Assembly: GCA_044841755.1 (NCBI GenBank)
Contig: JAXOFM010000002.1
Coordinates: 124,001-188,000, forward strand
Reading direction: 5' to 3'
DNA from: CAZAPO01 sp044841755
GTDB lineage: Bacteria; Bacteroidota; Bacteroidia; Flavobacteriales; Flavobacteriaceae
Length of the DNA stretch: 64,000 nt
In this document: piece after piece, positions 26,340-35,256 of the stretch
Position numbering within the stretch: the first letter of the stretch is position 1
How the letters are laid out: every line of letters starts with the position of its first letter
Translations under genes and position numbers: made by a program
The notes under the pieces: generated by a model
Databases searched by the model: none
What the model saw: the letters and a program-made list of their open reading frames with translations, nothing else
What the model was told of the DNA's origin: nothing

Positions 26340-28413
26340 AATTCTTTATATCTGCTAGTTTTTCAACACGATCTGTATTTGCATCAACACTTTCTTTGTA
26401 GAACCAAGCATCCCGCATTTTTTTCTTAGAGAATAGTTCTAATTGATCTCCGTAATTAGGTGAATCCTTTTGTGTTGAATTGCCATAACTAAGTAAAACT
26501 TTGGCAGCCACATTTTCTCCAAACTCTATTACACCAACCCACGAGTCACCACCTCCAATATAGGCATGTTTATCATCACTACCACCAGACCAAGCAACTC
26601 TATAAATACCCATTGACCCATCGTCACCGTTTCCAGGAAGATTTTTTCCAGCGTAATTAATTCTGTAATAATCGCCCCAAGGCGTATCTAAACTTCCTGT
26701 CATTGCTTCAATTTCAGTAGCTGCTTGTTCCAATAATTGAACGGCTCTTTCAGGATCTGCAATACCATCAGGTGTGACATCAGGATTTGCTTCATCCCAT
26801 TTAACTGTATAGTTGGACTGGTTCCATAAATTGAATTTTCTAGACCAATTTTTGAATAGTAACATACCTTTACTGTCGGCGTTAGCTTCTCTATCCCAAG
26901 CTTCTAAAACAGCTTTTGCTTCTTTTGCTTTTTCAGAATCAGAGGCGTCAACTGCAGCAAATAGATCATCTAATAACCTGTCTGCTAATTCTATTCTGGT
27001 CGAAAGCTTATAATCTACAAGTTCATCAAAGGTCACAGATTCATCTTCTTTAAGCATTCTTGCCGAACGTTGAGGTCTAAAACTCATCCGAACGGGAGAC
27101 ATATATCCTGGATAGTCATTTCTGTCAAAAACAACAGGAATTGTATTTGTCCAAGGTGGATCATTAGCATTTTGCATCCATCCATTTTCCGGATTTTTAA
27201 CTTTTGGTAAATCTTCATAACTATGAGTTTGAGTCCAAATATCTTCACTCTTACCTCCAGGGATGATTCTGTCCCAATAGCTCCAAGCATCTTGAGATCT
27301 AACTGGAACCTGACCATTAAACATGTAGAAAATATTTCCTTCTTTATCGGCATACATAACATTGAAGAAAGGAATTTGCATCATTTTCAAAGCATTTTCA
27401 AATTCATCAAAAGTCTGACTGTTTATCATTCTCCACCACTGTAAAAACATGTTTGGCTTATCTTGACCAGCTATTCTAACTGCTAAAATCTTATCTTCCG
27501 TTTTGTTTACTACTGGTCCATGAGCAGTTTTCATAACTGGAAATGTGTGATCAACCAAGCTGCCATCTTCTTGTTTGATTTTTATGGTTTTTTGAGATGC
27601 TTCGAATTGCTGTACTTCACCATCTAATACATATCCACCATCCTTTAATTCTAATTCGTAAGTATCTGTATTGTCAATAGTATTATTTGTATGACTCCAA
27701 CCTAGGTTTTCATTAAACCCTATAGCAATTCCCGGAAGACCTACTAATATAGATCCATACATGTCTTTTCCATTTAAATTTAGATGAGATTCCCAAAACA
27801 AGAATTCATTAAACCATGGTAAATGAGGGTTCTGAACAAGCATAGCGTTTCCAGATGCAGATCTGCTAGGCCCAACAGCATAAGTGTTAGATCCTAATGC
27901 TGGCCACTGTTGAACGCGTCCTAGATCATTACCACCAACGAATCTTGTAAAAATCACATACATACTATGCATAGAAACGTCCTTAGCTGTAATTGGAAGT
28001 ACTATTTTATTGTTTTCGTCTATTGCTTCTGGATGAGCTTTAGCATAGGCATTAAGACCATTCACGAAAGCATCTATCATGATGGTTGCTTCTTCATCTT
28101 GCTGATTTGCCCATTCATCTGCTAAGGTGTCAAAACCTAAAGTGTGAACAAGAATATCATTTTGAAGTTTTGATTGTCCCCAATACTCAGCACCTTTTCC
28201 TCTAGAAGTCCCATAGAGTTGTAAAACAAGGTTTGCATGACTGTGCATTTGCGCCCAACCTTGTTGATAGAATAGGTCTTCAATATTATAGGCATAAATA
28301 TGAGGAACTCCCCAGGTATCCCAAACAATTTGGGTTTCCTGATCTTCTTGAGGCTTGCATGAAATAGAGATAACGAGTAAAAGGGCAAGTAAAAGGAAAA
28401 AAGTTTTTTTCAT
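26338..28413 (-). CDS. Penicillin acylase family N-terminal nucleophile hydrolase, lipoprotein
   Basis: A 691-residue precursor of the penicillin G acylase / AHL acylase group, which cleaves amide bonds of N-acyl substrates. I place the start at 28413, where a lipoprotein signal begins (lipidated Cys19 in SISC). The alpha-chain region contains WDTWGVPHIYAYN (about 31-43). Autocatalytic cleavage is expected between Gly174 and Ser175 in LGSNTYAVG; Ser175 would be the catalytic nucleophile. The QNPHLPW motif (194-200) follows as in the family. Substrate could be a beta-lactam, acyl-homoserine lactone or other N-acyl compound; sequence alone does not decide. It is convergent with the DinB-like gene. 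Confidence 0.92.
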   Translation of the reverse strand: MKKTFFLLLALLLVISISCKPQEDQETQIVWDTWGVPHIYAYNIEDLFYQQGWAQMHSHANLVLQLYGTSRGKGAEYWGQSKLQNDILVHTLGFDTLADEWANQQDEEATIMIDAFVNGLNAYAKAHPEAIDENNKIVLPITAKDVSMHSMYVIFTRFVGGNDLGRVQQWPALGSNTYAVGPSRSASGNAMLVQNPHLPWFNEFLFWESHLNLNGKDMYGSILVGLPGIAIGFNENLGWSHTNNTIDNTDTYELELKDGGYVLDGEVQQFEASQKTIKIKQEDGSLVDHTFPVMKTAHGPVVNKTEDKILAVRIAGQDKPNMFLQWWRMINSQTFDEFENALKMMQIPFFNVMYADKEGNIFYMFNGQVPVRSQDAWSYWDRIIPGGKSEDIWTQTHSYEDLPKVKNPENGWMQNANDPPWTNTIPVVFDRNDYPGYMSPVRMSFRPQRSARMLKEDESVTFDELVDYKLSTRIELADRLLDDLFAAVDASDSEKAKEAKAVLEAWDREANADSKGMLLFKNWSRKFNLWNQSNYTVKWDEANPDVTPDGIADPERAVQLLEQAATEIEAMTGSLDTPWGDYYRINYAGKNLPGNGDDGSMGIYRVAWSGGSDDKHAYIGGGDSWVGVIEFGENVAAKVLLSYGNSTQKDSPNYGDQLELFSKKKMRDAWFYKESVDANTDRVEKLADIKN

Positions 28414-28630
28414 TTTTGACGTTTTAGTGAGAAGATCAAGATAATAATTTTTTATGTTCATTTTCATATGGATAATAGATAGCGACTAAAATATCGAGTA
28501 AAGTTATTGGGATATTAAGAAGAACCAATCCACAATTCTTTAATAGCTCTAAGGTTTACCAGAACTAGCGAGGACTTTTCCACTTTAGATTTTGGTTAGT
28601 CGAGTTTGTTAATCGTTTAGCATTGTTAAA

Positions 28631-28900
28631 TTAAAGCCCAAGAATTTCGGCAAGATCTCCAACTCCTAAAGTTGCCCACATAATTATAATAAAAGCAATT
28701 ACCTTCACACTAAAAGGAATTGTAAACCCAACAGTTTTCTTTAACCAATAATTGGTTATTGGAATAAGCAATAAAGCCAAAACCAAATAAAATAAACCAG
28801 GAACAACATCTACAAGTAAGATGTTAAGTACACCAATAATGACAAAGAACCCTCCCATAATCCAACTGAATATAAATCCTTTTTCGTTTGTTGTTGTCAT
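28631..28900 (-). CDS. Small membrane protein in regulator operon
   Basis: An 89-residue protein with three predicted membrane helices (about 11-30, 33-48 and 62-80). It ends in WATLGVGDLAEILGL, similar to the WAELGVGIFG end of the small membrane protein two genes upstream. It is the last gene of a four-gene minus-strand operon that includes a winged-helix regulator. I recognise no named family. A role as membrane partner or target of the regulator is only inferred from position. Confidence 0.65.
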   Translation of the reverse strand: MTTTNEKGFIFSWIMGGFFVIIGVLNILLVDVVPGLFYLVLALLLIPITNYWLKKTVGFTIPFSVKVIAFIIIMWATLGVGDLAEILGL

Positions 28901-28916
28901 AATAAATGTACTTAAG

Positions 28917-29213
28917 TTATTTCTGTTTATTAATAATTCCTTCTAAAGCTTCAATATGTTCTTTAAAAGCTTTTCTACCAACTTTTGAAGTACTGTAGCG
29001 CGTATTAGGTTTTCTGCCAATAAATTGTTTCTCGATAATGATATAGTCTTCTTTTTCTAAAGCTTTAATGTGACTTGCCAAATTACCATCGGTAACTTCA
29101 AGAAGCTGTTTTAATGACTTAAATTCTGCATATTCATTTACCATTAAAATGGACATGATACCAAGTCGAATTCGGTGATCGAAGACCTTATTAATTTTTG
29201 CTAATAGACTCAT
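28917..29213 (-). CDS. Winged-helix transcriptional regulator (MarR/ArsR-like, PF13601 type)
   Basis: A 98-residue protein that is almost entirely one winged helix. The N-terminal helices contain FDHRIRLGIMSILM, the recognition-helix region is GNLASHIKALEKEDYI, and the wing is GRKPNTRYSTSKVGRKAF. This is the layout of the small winged-helix family common in Bacteroidota and Firmicutes operons of membrane proteins. No metal-binding cysteines are present. It sits in the middle of a four-gene operon with gaps of 29 and 16 bases to its neighbours. Auto-regulation of this operon is a reasonable inference. Confidence 0.87.
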   Translation of the reverse strand: MSLLAKINKVFDHRIRLGIMSILMVNEYAEFKSLKQLLEVTDGNLASHIKALEKEDYIIIEKQFIGRKPNTRYSTSKVGRKAFKEHIEALEGIINKQK

Positions 29214-29242
29214 TTAGTTTGACCTAATAAAATATCTTCATG

Positions 29243-29527
29243 TTAATTTCCGGCAAATGGAGTTCCAAAAATTCCAACTCCCAGTTCTGCCCAAATCAAC
29301 AGGAATAATATCACTATTGCAATAATGATAGGGGTTTTAAACTTCGATGTTTTTAAGTTTTTAAGCGATATCTCTATTAAAATACCAACACCAAATAGCA
29401 GTACGCCAAAAATAACAAAATCTGTAAGTTGCCAATTTACTTCATCAGTAAATTGCATGGCTATTAAAGGAATAAGAAGTATGGCAGCGACTATTCCTAG
29501 AATGATAAGTAGTCTGTTTTTTTTCAT
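29243..29527 (-). CDS. Small three-helix membrane protein
   Basis: A 94-residue protein with three predicted membrane helices (about 6-24, 35-53 and 66-86). The C-terminus reads LIWAELGVGIFGTPFAGN, with a conserved-looking Glu inside the last helix. A short polar loop between helices one and two (TDEVNWQLTD) likely faces outside. It belongs to the operon with the winged-helix regulator. No functional assignment is possible. Confidence 0.7.
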   Translation of the reverse strand: MKKNRLLIILGIVAAILLIPLIAMQFTDEVNWQLTDFVIFGVLLFGVGILIEISLKNLKTSKFKTPIIIAIVILFLLIWAELGVGIFGTPFAGN

Positions 29528-29542
29528 AATACTTGATTTATA

Positions 29543-30166
29543 TTAATTTCTATCATATTTAAAATACATGATTGTACCGTAAATGATGTGGCAAAGACCA
29601 AACCCTAGAGCCCAAAAGAATAATCCATAACCTAAAAACCAAGCACAAGCTAAACCTACAACTATTAAAGTTAATCCTAAATAGCGAATGTAGCCAATCG
29701 TATATTTACTGGCATTCACGAGAGCTAGTCCGTAAAATATTAAAGTTAATGGCGCTATGTACAAGTACACCTCTTTTTCAATCATGGATAGGATGATAAG
29801 TCCTCCAGTTACTAATGGAATAAGGAAGTTGATCAACAGTCTTTTGGAAGTAGCATCCCACATGCTTTCCTTATTCTTTTTCGCTTTTCGCCAACTTAAA
29901 CTAATACCTGTTGCTATAGAAAGTATTAATACTAATAAAGCAATGGCAAAGAGCTGAATCATTTCTAGTTCGTAGAGCACTAGTGTTTTATAATCGTCGA
30001 ATGGTGATTGAGTAACATAGATAATGTCATAGGCAAAATATGCGCCTATGAGAGCATAGATTCCAGCAAGTATTCCCGACAAACCACTGAGTGAAATAAA
30101 GCGTGAAGATTTTTTCATCAAGTCCTTAATCTCACTAATGTCTTTTATATAATCTTTTGATTTCAT
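29543..30166 (-). CDS. Multi-pass membrane protein, first gene of the regulator operon
   Basis: A 207-residue protein starting at the ATG at 30166; a longer open frame to 30214 adds an unlikely hydrophobic extension. A charged N-terminus with the ISEIKDLMKKSSRFISLSGLSGI pattern precedes six predicted membrane helices, ending in a loop and YFKYD. The pattern KKSSRFISLSG is seen in small Bacteroidota membrane proteins encoded beside winged-helix regulators; I know no characterised member. It is probably co-transcribed with the next three genes. Confidence 0.7.
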   Translation of the reverse strand: MKSKDYIKDISEIKDLMKKSSRFISLSGLSGILAGIYALIGAYFAYDIIYVTQSPFDDYKTLVLYELEMIQLFAIALLVLILSIATGISLSWRKAKKNKESMWDATSKRLLINFLIPLVTGGLIILSMIEKEVYLYIAPLTLIFYGLALVNASKYTIGYIRYLGLTLIVVGLACAWFLGYGLFFWALGFGLCHIIYGTIMYFKYDRN

Positions 30167-30305
30167 GAAAAGTACTTTGAAATACAAAGTAATAATAATT
30201 ATTTGTTTTTGCAAGTTGATGTAAACTCAAGATGTATTTTTCTGGATAGAGGATACTTTAGGGTTAGCCTCCCAAACTTGATACTATTTTAGACATTATT
30301 AGTCA

Positions 30306-31097
30306 TTACGACTCATTATCTGTCTTACATTTTCGTTCTAGAAGTGTTGTTAAGCTGGTTGTATAGTCTTTTATGATATTATAAAGCTCTAGTTGTCTTG
30401 TATTTGCAGACATATAGCGTAGTACTTCGTTATACAACCTGTTTTGCATACTCTTAGTTAAGATAGCTGTTGTATCAATAGTTATAGCGTTGCGCACATC
30501 ATCTTCCATACCTTCCTTAAATCGACCATAAAGTATAGATGCTGGAGTCTTTCCATTGGCAAAACTATCGTCGTGAGCATAATAAATGTCAACAGCATTT
30601 TGACCATTTATCTGCACCACACTTTTAATGCTTTCTATACTGTTATAATAGGAGTTTAATGCTTTTATAATGTTCTTGTCCTTGATAATGTTGAGATTTG
30701 CACCAGATTTAAGATCTTCGAAAGCGGCATTATTAGGTTTGAAATCTGTAAAAATGGCTTTAATTGCTAAAGCGATTTGGTGACCAACTTCAGTAGCTCT
30801 TGGTTTTTCCTGTTGTAGCAATCTTACGGCGTGATTAGATGCCTTTAAACGTTCTTGAGATCGTTCTACCAAAACCTTAATTTGTTCTCCATCTTGCTCC
30901 AGATCAACAAGAAGTCTGCAATAGTATTCCGCTTCTAGAGCATTGTTTTTACGTTGTTCGTTCCAGTTATTAATCTGCAGAGCTATTAAGATTCCGATGA
31001 CAACCAATAGTATTTCACCAATCGCATATTGAACGTACTTGCCCGTTTTACCCTCACCTAAAAGTTCCTTACGAATACGTCTAAAGAATTTGATCAT
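30306..31097 (-). CDS. DUF6090 family membrane protein (copy 1)
   Basis: A 263-residue protein. The N-terminus has the family signature: a basic amphipathic stretch (FFRRIRKELL), then KYVQYAIGEILLVVIGILIALQ forming one membrane helix at about 21-43, then NNWNEQRK. The remaining 210 residues are helical and lie on the far side of the membrane, with coiled-coil character after the helix. The function of DUF6090 is unknown. The start at 31097 is preferred over 31121 because it aligns with the three other copies. This copy is separated from the other three by the ggt gene and one membrane protein gene. Confidence 0.82.
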   Translation of the reverse strand: MIKFFRRIRKELLGEGKTGKYVQYAIGEILLVVIGILIALQINNWNEQRKNNALEAEYYCRLLVDLEQDGEQIKVLVERSQERLKASNHAVRLLQQEKPRATEVGHQIALAIKAIFTDFKPNNAAFEDLKSGANLNIIKDKNIIKALNSYYNSIESIKSVVQINGQNAVDIYYAHDDSFANGKTPASILYGRFKEGMEDDVRNAITIDTTAILTKSMQNRLYNEVLRYMSANTRQLELYNIIKDYTTSLTTLLERKCKTDNES

Positions 31098-31197
31098 TAA
31101 CTTACGATTGTAAGTGATCAAGTTGAAGTAGTTTGGTTGTTTAGTATATTAAAGTTATGAAATTTACATTTTCTTTTAAATATATTATCCTTAATTA

Positions 31198-32922
31198 CTA
31201 GTAACCTATAGCACCACCATCTGGACGAACAGTATCTGCAGCCCCTATCATGATTTTGCTTTCTGGATCCCAAGTGATACCCATAAGCACACCAAGAGTT
31301 GCTCGAGGATACATTACATGTCCCATAGCTTCTAGTTTTTTACGTGTGTCTGGCGACAGTTTTTCGCTTTCGTAGACCAAGAAGTTTGGTAGCCATTGAT
31401 GGTGAATTTTCATGGCTTCAATAGCCTTGTCAATACGCATATCAAACTCTAAAACATTTAATGTAGCTTGAAACACCGTATTTATTATAGTGCGACCGCC
31501 AGGACTTCCTATAACCAAATATGGTTTGCCGTCTTTAGCTACAATGGTTGGTGTCATGCTGGATAACATTCGCTTTTCCGGAGCAATTAAGTTAGGCTTA
31601 CTACCAATTTGCCCTCTTGAGTTTGTTACACCTGGAACAGCATTAAAGTCGCCCATTTCGTTATTAAAGATGAATCCTAATTCTGGAGAACCCATTTTTA
31701 CACCATAGGTATGCTCTAAGGTGTATGTTAATGAAACTGCATTGCCGTCTTTATCAAGTACAGAGAAATGTGTGGTATTTTTTCCATCATAAGGATGACC
31801 ATATTTAGTAGAGTCACTAACTGAAGCTCGTTCCATGTCTAAATTGTCAAAGCGATTTTTAGCATGTACTTTAGACATTAATCTGTCAATAGGCATGTCT
31901 GGATTAAAGTCTGGGTCACCAAGATGTTCAGCTCTATCAGCAAATCCACGACGCATTGCTTCTGCTACCACATGCACATATTCAGCTGAATTGAATTCAA
32001 TATTTTCCCAATCTACGAGCTCCATGGTATTCATCATCTGGATTAAGGTTACACCACCAGAGCTTGGTGGAGGCATAGAGTAGATGTCATAGCCTTTGTA
32101 GGTTCCTTTAACAGGTTTACGCTCAATGGCTTCGTATTTCTCCAGATCTTCTGTGGTGATGATTCCACCATTCTCTTTCATGTATTTTTCAATGGTCTTT
32201 GCTACTTTTCCTTTATAGAATCCGTCGCGACCATTATCTCTAATTTGCTTTAAGGTATTTGCTAAAGCAGGTTGCTTCCATAGGGTTCCAGGTTCTGTAA
32301 CTTCTCCATTTTCATTGTTAAAATAGGAAGCCATAAATGGATATTTTTCAGCATTTTCAACTTCTTTATACGATTGTCCATGGAAGTATAACGACCAGAT
32401 AAATTCAAATCCATTTTCGGCTTGATCAACTGCCGGTTGCACTACATCTTTCCAAGGGAGCTTTCCATACTTTCGATGTGCCTTGTATAATCCTGCAACT
32501 GTTCCAGGAACACCAACAGCCAATAAACTATCATGATTACTGTTATCTTTTACTTTTCCATCTTCACCTAAAAACATGGTTGGTGTCGAGGCTAAAGGAG
32601 CTTTTTCACGAAAATCAATAGTAGTAACATCTCCGTCTCCTTTCATGAATACCATAAATCCGCCACCACCAATATTACCAGCACGTGGATGTGTAACCGC
32701 TAAAGAAAATGCCGTAGCCACAGCCGCATCAATTGCATTGCCTCCTTTTTTAAGGATATCGATCCCCGTTTGGGAAGACACTTTATTAGCAGATGCCACC
32801 ATACCATTTCTGGCATAGGTTTGAGCAGTTAATATGATTGTACTTAAGAATAATAGGGCAATAAAGAATAGTATCGTTCTTTTCAATGGAATAAGTTTTA
32901 GTGAGGATGAAAATACTAACAT
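31198..32922 (-). CDS. ggt: Gamma-glutamyltransferase
   Basis: A 574-residue Ntn hydrolase that hydrolyses or transfers the gamma-glutamyl group of glutathione and related peptides. A hydrophobic signal (about 15-33, ending LTAQ) sends it out of the cytoplasm. The large subunit carries GGNAIDAAVAT and HPRAGNIGGGGFM (about 60-90). The proenzyme is expected to cut before Thr383 in KNTTHFSVLDKDGNAVSLTYT, making Thr383 the nucleophile. The small subunit shows SSMTPTIV and GSPGGRTIINTV and ends near AADTVRPDGGAIGY. Length and motifs are complete. It is a single gene flanked by DUF6090 and membrane protein genes. Confidence 0.95.
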   Translation of the reverse strand: MLVFSSSLKLIPLKRTILFFIALLFLSTIILTAQTYARNGMVASANKVSSQTGIDILKKGGNAIDAAVATAFSLAVTHPRAGNIGGGGFMVFMKGDGDVTTIDFREKAPLASTPTMFLGEDGKVKDNSNHDSLLAVGVPGTVAGLYKAHRKYGKLPWKDVVQPAVDQAENGFEFIWSLYFHGQSYKEVENAEKYPFMASYFNNENGEVTEPGTLWKQPALANTLKQIRDNGRDGFYKGKVAKTIEKYMKENGGIITTEDLEKYEAIERKPVKGTYKGYDIYSMPPPSSGGVTLIQMMNTMELVDWENIEFNSAEYVHVVAEAMRRGFADRAEHLGDPDFNPDMPIDRLMSKVHAKNRFDNLDMERASVSDSTKYGHPYDGKNTTHFSVLDKDGNAVSLTYTLEHTYGVKMGSPELGFIFNNEMGDFNAVPGVTNSRGQIGSKPNLIAPEKRMLSSMTPTIVAKDGKPYLVIGSPGGRTIINTVFQATLNVLEFDMRIDKAIEAMKIHHQWLPNFLVYESEKLSPDTRKKLEAMGHVMYPRATLGVLMGITWDPESKIMIGAADTVRPDGGAIGY

Positions 32923-32982
32923 TTTTTTAAAATGCTAGATTCTAATTATTCTAAATTAAAGATAACCTATTAAATGCTTTAA

Positions 32983-33573
32983 TTAACTCAGCGAAGTATG
33001 CAGTTCTCGCTTTTCTAAATTGCTTTTTCCAAAATTTGAACCCATTGTATTACCTAGGATAAAGAAAACTAGCGTTAGAACAGATATAATTAACATTGCA
33101 TACCAATTCCCGCTAAACTCAATGAATGAGTTAGAAATATCGTTGGAGCTGAATGTATTGATTACTTGAAAGGGAAAATTAAAATACTCCAGGACACCAG
33201 TTTTAAAATCGGCGAAAGCAATGGCTATATATAGTAGAGAAAAAAGATTCCAAGCTATTAGACCTGATAAATTCTTCATAAAGCCAGAATATGATTTTAA
33301 ATATTTAAGGCAAGCTTTATCTATTTGTTTATCATTATAATGAGACTTGTGACAACAAATTCCGTCGTCGATTTTTGCACCATACTTTTTAAAGGTAAAG
33401 TAATTATCTATCATAGAAAAGCTTAATGCAACAGGAATTAATATCATTACCAGAACAGCCAGGGCCAAACAAATAAATAGAAAAATATTTTCAATGTAAT
33501 TAAAGGCCATTTGTGCCTGCGAAATATCTTCAATACTCTGTATAAGAGCAAAAGTTTTTATAAAAGTTGTCAT
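32983..33573 (-). CDS. Three-helix membrane protein of unknown function
   Basis: A 196-residue protein with predicted membrane helices at about 27-54, 98-119 and 157-177. The cytoplasmic or periplasmic loop between the first two holds CCHKSHYND and another Cys (three cysteines and two His within 20 residues), which might bind metal. I recognise no family. It lies 60 bases upstream of ggt on the same strand and could be read with it. The 157-base gap before the DUF6090 cluster holds no gene. Confidence 0.6.
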   Translation of the reverse strand: MTTFIKTFALIQSIEDISQAQMAFNYIENIFLFICLALAVLVMILIPVALSFSMIDNYFTFKKYGAKIDDGICCHKSHYNDKQIDKACLKYLKSYSGFMKNLSGLIAWNLFSLLYIAIAFADFKTGVLEYFNFPFQVINTFSSNDISNSFIEFSGNWYAMLIISVLTLVFFILGNTMGSNFGKSNLEKRELHTSLS

Positions 33574-33730
33574 CTTAGGTTAGTTAGTTTTTTCTAAGAT
33601 AGTTAAAAAAATGTTAAAATACAAATTATATAAACAGTAATACGTTGATATTTAGTTGTTTATTGCTTTTGAGTTTAATCAGTTTTAAGTGTCTTGATTA
33701 ATGTTTAGTGAATATGACGAAAAAACTTAA

Positions 33731-34498
33731 TCATTTAATGTTTGATTCGATTAGTTTTAAAGTGTCATGAAGATAGGTGTCTATTTTCCTATAATTGTCT
33801 AAAACATAAACTATGTTCAAAGCATTGTTGTACACCTCGTTCTCAAATTCAATAGTCCTCATGGTCTTACTATAGTCAATTTTAAAATTAGAACTTGTAA
33901 CTTGAGGTAAATCAAATCGCTTCATCAGGAATTCTGGTATAGCTATATTTCTTAATATGGCTTTATTAGTTAAAGAGGGGATTAAAGAATTAAACATATA
34001 GTTGTAGTAGATCTCTATATCATCTTCCATATCTGCTTCTATAAATGACCAACTTGATATCTGTTCTCTAAGTTTAATGTCCTTAATGATACTGAGAGAA
34101 CCAGAATTTTTTAATTCATCTATAGATGCAGCGTTTAGATCAAGTGAATAAAAGCCATTTATTATTGAATTAAGAAGTGCTTCAATTTCTATAGGGTTTA
34201 TTTGACTTTCCTCTTTAATAAGCTCTAAAAGTCTTAAGGATGATTTATACGAACCTACTGTACCATCATAAATTCTATTTAATTCAGTTATGTTATCATT
34301 AAAATCTGAGCGTAAATTATTTAATATGGTTTGCTCTCTATTGACCTCAATTCTGTTGTTATTCCAAGTGTTCACTTGAAGTGCCAAAAGAATCCCAATC
34401 ATAACCAGCAGTATTTCACCAATAGCGTATTTAAAGTATTTTCCCATTTTGTTTTCGCTTAAAAGAGACCGCCTAATATTTCGGAAGAATTTAATCAT
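33731..34498 (-). CDS. DUF6090 family membrane protein (copy 2, last of three overlapping genes)
   Basis: A 255-residue protein with the family N-terminus FFRNIRRSLL and KYFKYAIGEILLVMIGILL, one membrane helix at about 21-43, and a helical extracytoplasmic domain. That domain shows a coiled coil right after the membrane (NNNRIEVNREQTILNNLRSDF) and a pattern of alternating helices after it. Its ATG overlaps the stop of the upstream copy in an ATGA, so translational coupling is likely. The helix is followed by NTWNNNR, where other copies have NNWNExRK. Confidence 0.8.
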   Translation of the reverse strand: MIKFFRNIRRSLLSENKMGKYFKYAIGEILLVMIGILLALQVNTWNNNRIEVNREQTILNNLRSDFNDNITELNRIYDGTVGSYKSSLRLLELIKEESQINPIEIEALLNSIINGFYSLDLNAASIDELKNSGSLSIIKDIKLREQISSWSFIEADMEDDIEIYYNYMFNSLIPSLTNKAILRNIAIPEFLMKRFDLPQVTSSNFKIDYSKTMRTIEFENEVYNNALNIVYVLDNYRKIDTYLHDTLKLIESNIK

Positions 34499-35256
34499 TG
34501 TTGGTTAAGCTTAGTCAATTCTTTGTTTATCAAAACCAATAATTTTTTACATTCAATTCCTATGTTTTCTATAGGCTTATTTATCAACCATCCTATGAGG
34601 TTCTTTTGTGTTCTTAAATAATATAGATACTCGTTGTCATTTTTTAACTGTTCGTAATTTAGAGGTTCCATAATACCAACAACAGATTTGTCTTTATAAT
34701 CACCACGCCAAAAGTCTTTAAACCTTGACTTGAACAAGTTTTTATGAGCGTAAAATAATTCGTCAAAATAACGTGTCTCCCAATTTTGCATCCATGGATT
34801 TTGTTCTTCGTAAACTAATATTATTTGCTCTCGAATTTCTTTATTTGATATCATATCGAAACCAACAGATTTAAGCGTTTCAAAAATGCCATCAGTTAAA
34901 CCACCTGAATCATAGATAAGTGTTGAATTAAAAAAGTTCATTGCTAGAGAGTCAGAATATGGAAGATCATTTTCAAGATGTTCGAGGATTATATTTATAG
35001 ATGTACGTGCTCTATCATAATGAACAGAAATTGAGTCTAACTGAGCGATGTCAAACTCCAATCCGTTTTTAAATCCAGTTAAAATCTCTACCTCTTTGGC
35101 TTGTGCTTTTCTACCTTCATTCCAATTATTGATCTGTAAAGCTATCAAGATTCCTATTACAACAAGAAGTATTTCACCAATGGCGTATTTATAGTATTTG
35201 CCCATATTGTTTTGAGTTATTAGGTTTCGCCTAATATTTCGAAAAAATTTGATCAT
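34495..35256 (-). CDS. DUF6090 family membrane protein (copy 3, middle of three overlapping genes)
   Basis: A 253-residue protein. The first 55 residues (FFRNIRRNLITQ, then KYYKYAIGEILLVVIGILIALQ, then NNWNEGRKAQAKEVEIL) nearly match copy 2, while the distal domain diverges strongly. One membrane helix is predicted at about 21-43. The distal domain has the LNFFNST and GFDMISNKEIREQI type segments shared loosely among the copies. It overlaps both neighbours by four bases (ATGA), so the three genes form one tightly coupled operon. Confidence 0.8.
   Translation of the reverse strand: MIKFFRNIRRNLITQNNMGKYYKYAIGEILLVVIGILIALQINNWNEGRKAQAKEVEILTGFKNGLEFDIAQLDSISVHYDRARTSINIILEHLENDLPYSDSLAMNFFNSTLIYDSGGLTDGIFETLKSVGFDMISNKEIREQIILVYEEQNPWMQNWETRYFDELFYAHKNLFKSRFKDFWRGDYKDKSVVGIMEPLNYEQLKNDNEYLYYLRTQKNLIGWLINKPIENIGIECKKLLVLINKELTKLNQQ

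Noticed and set aside
26813..28388. Several open frames on both strands inside the penicillin acylase gene
   Set aside because: All overlap the strongly supported acylase and have no start context or conserved motif of their own.
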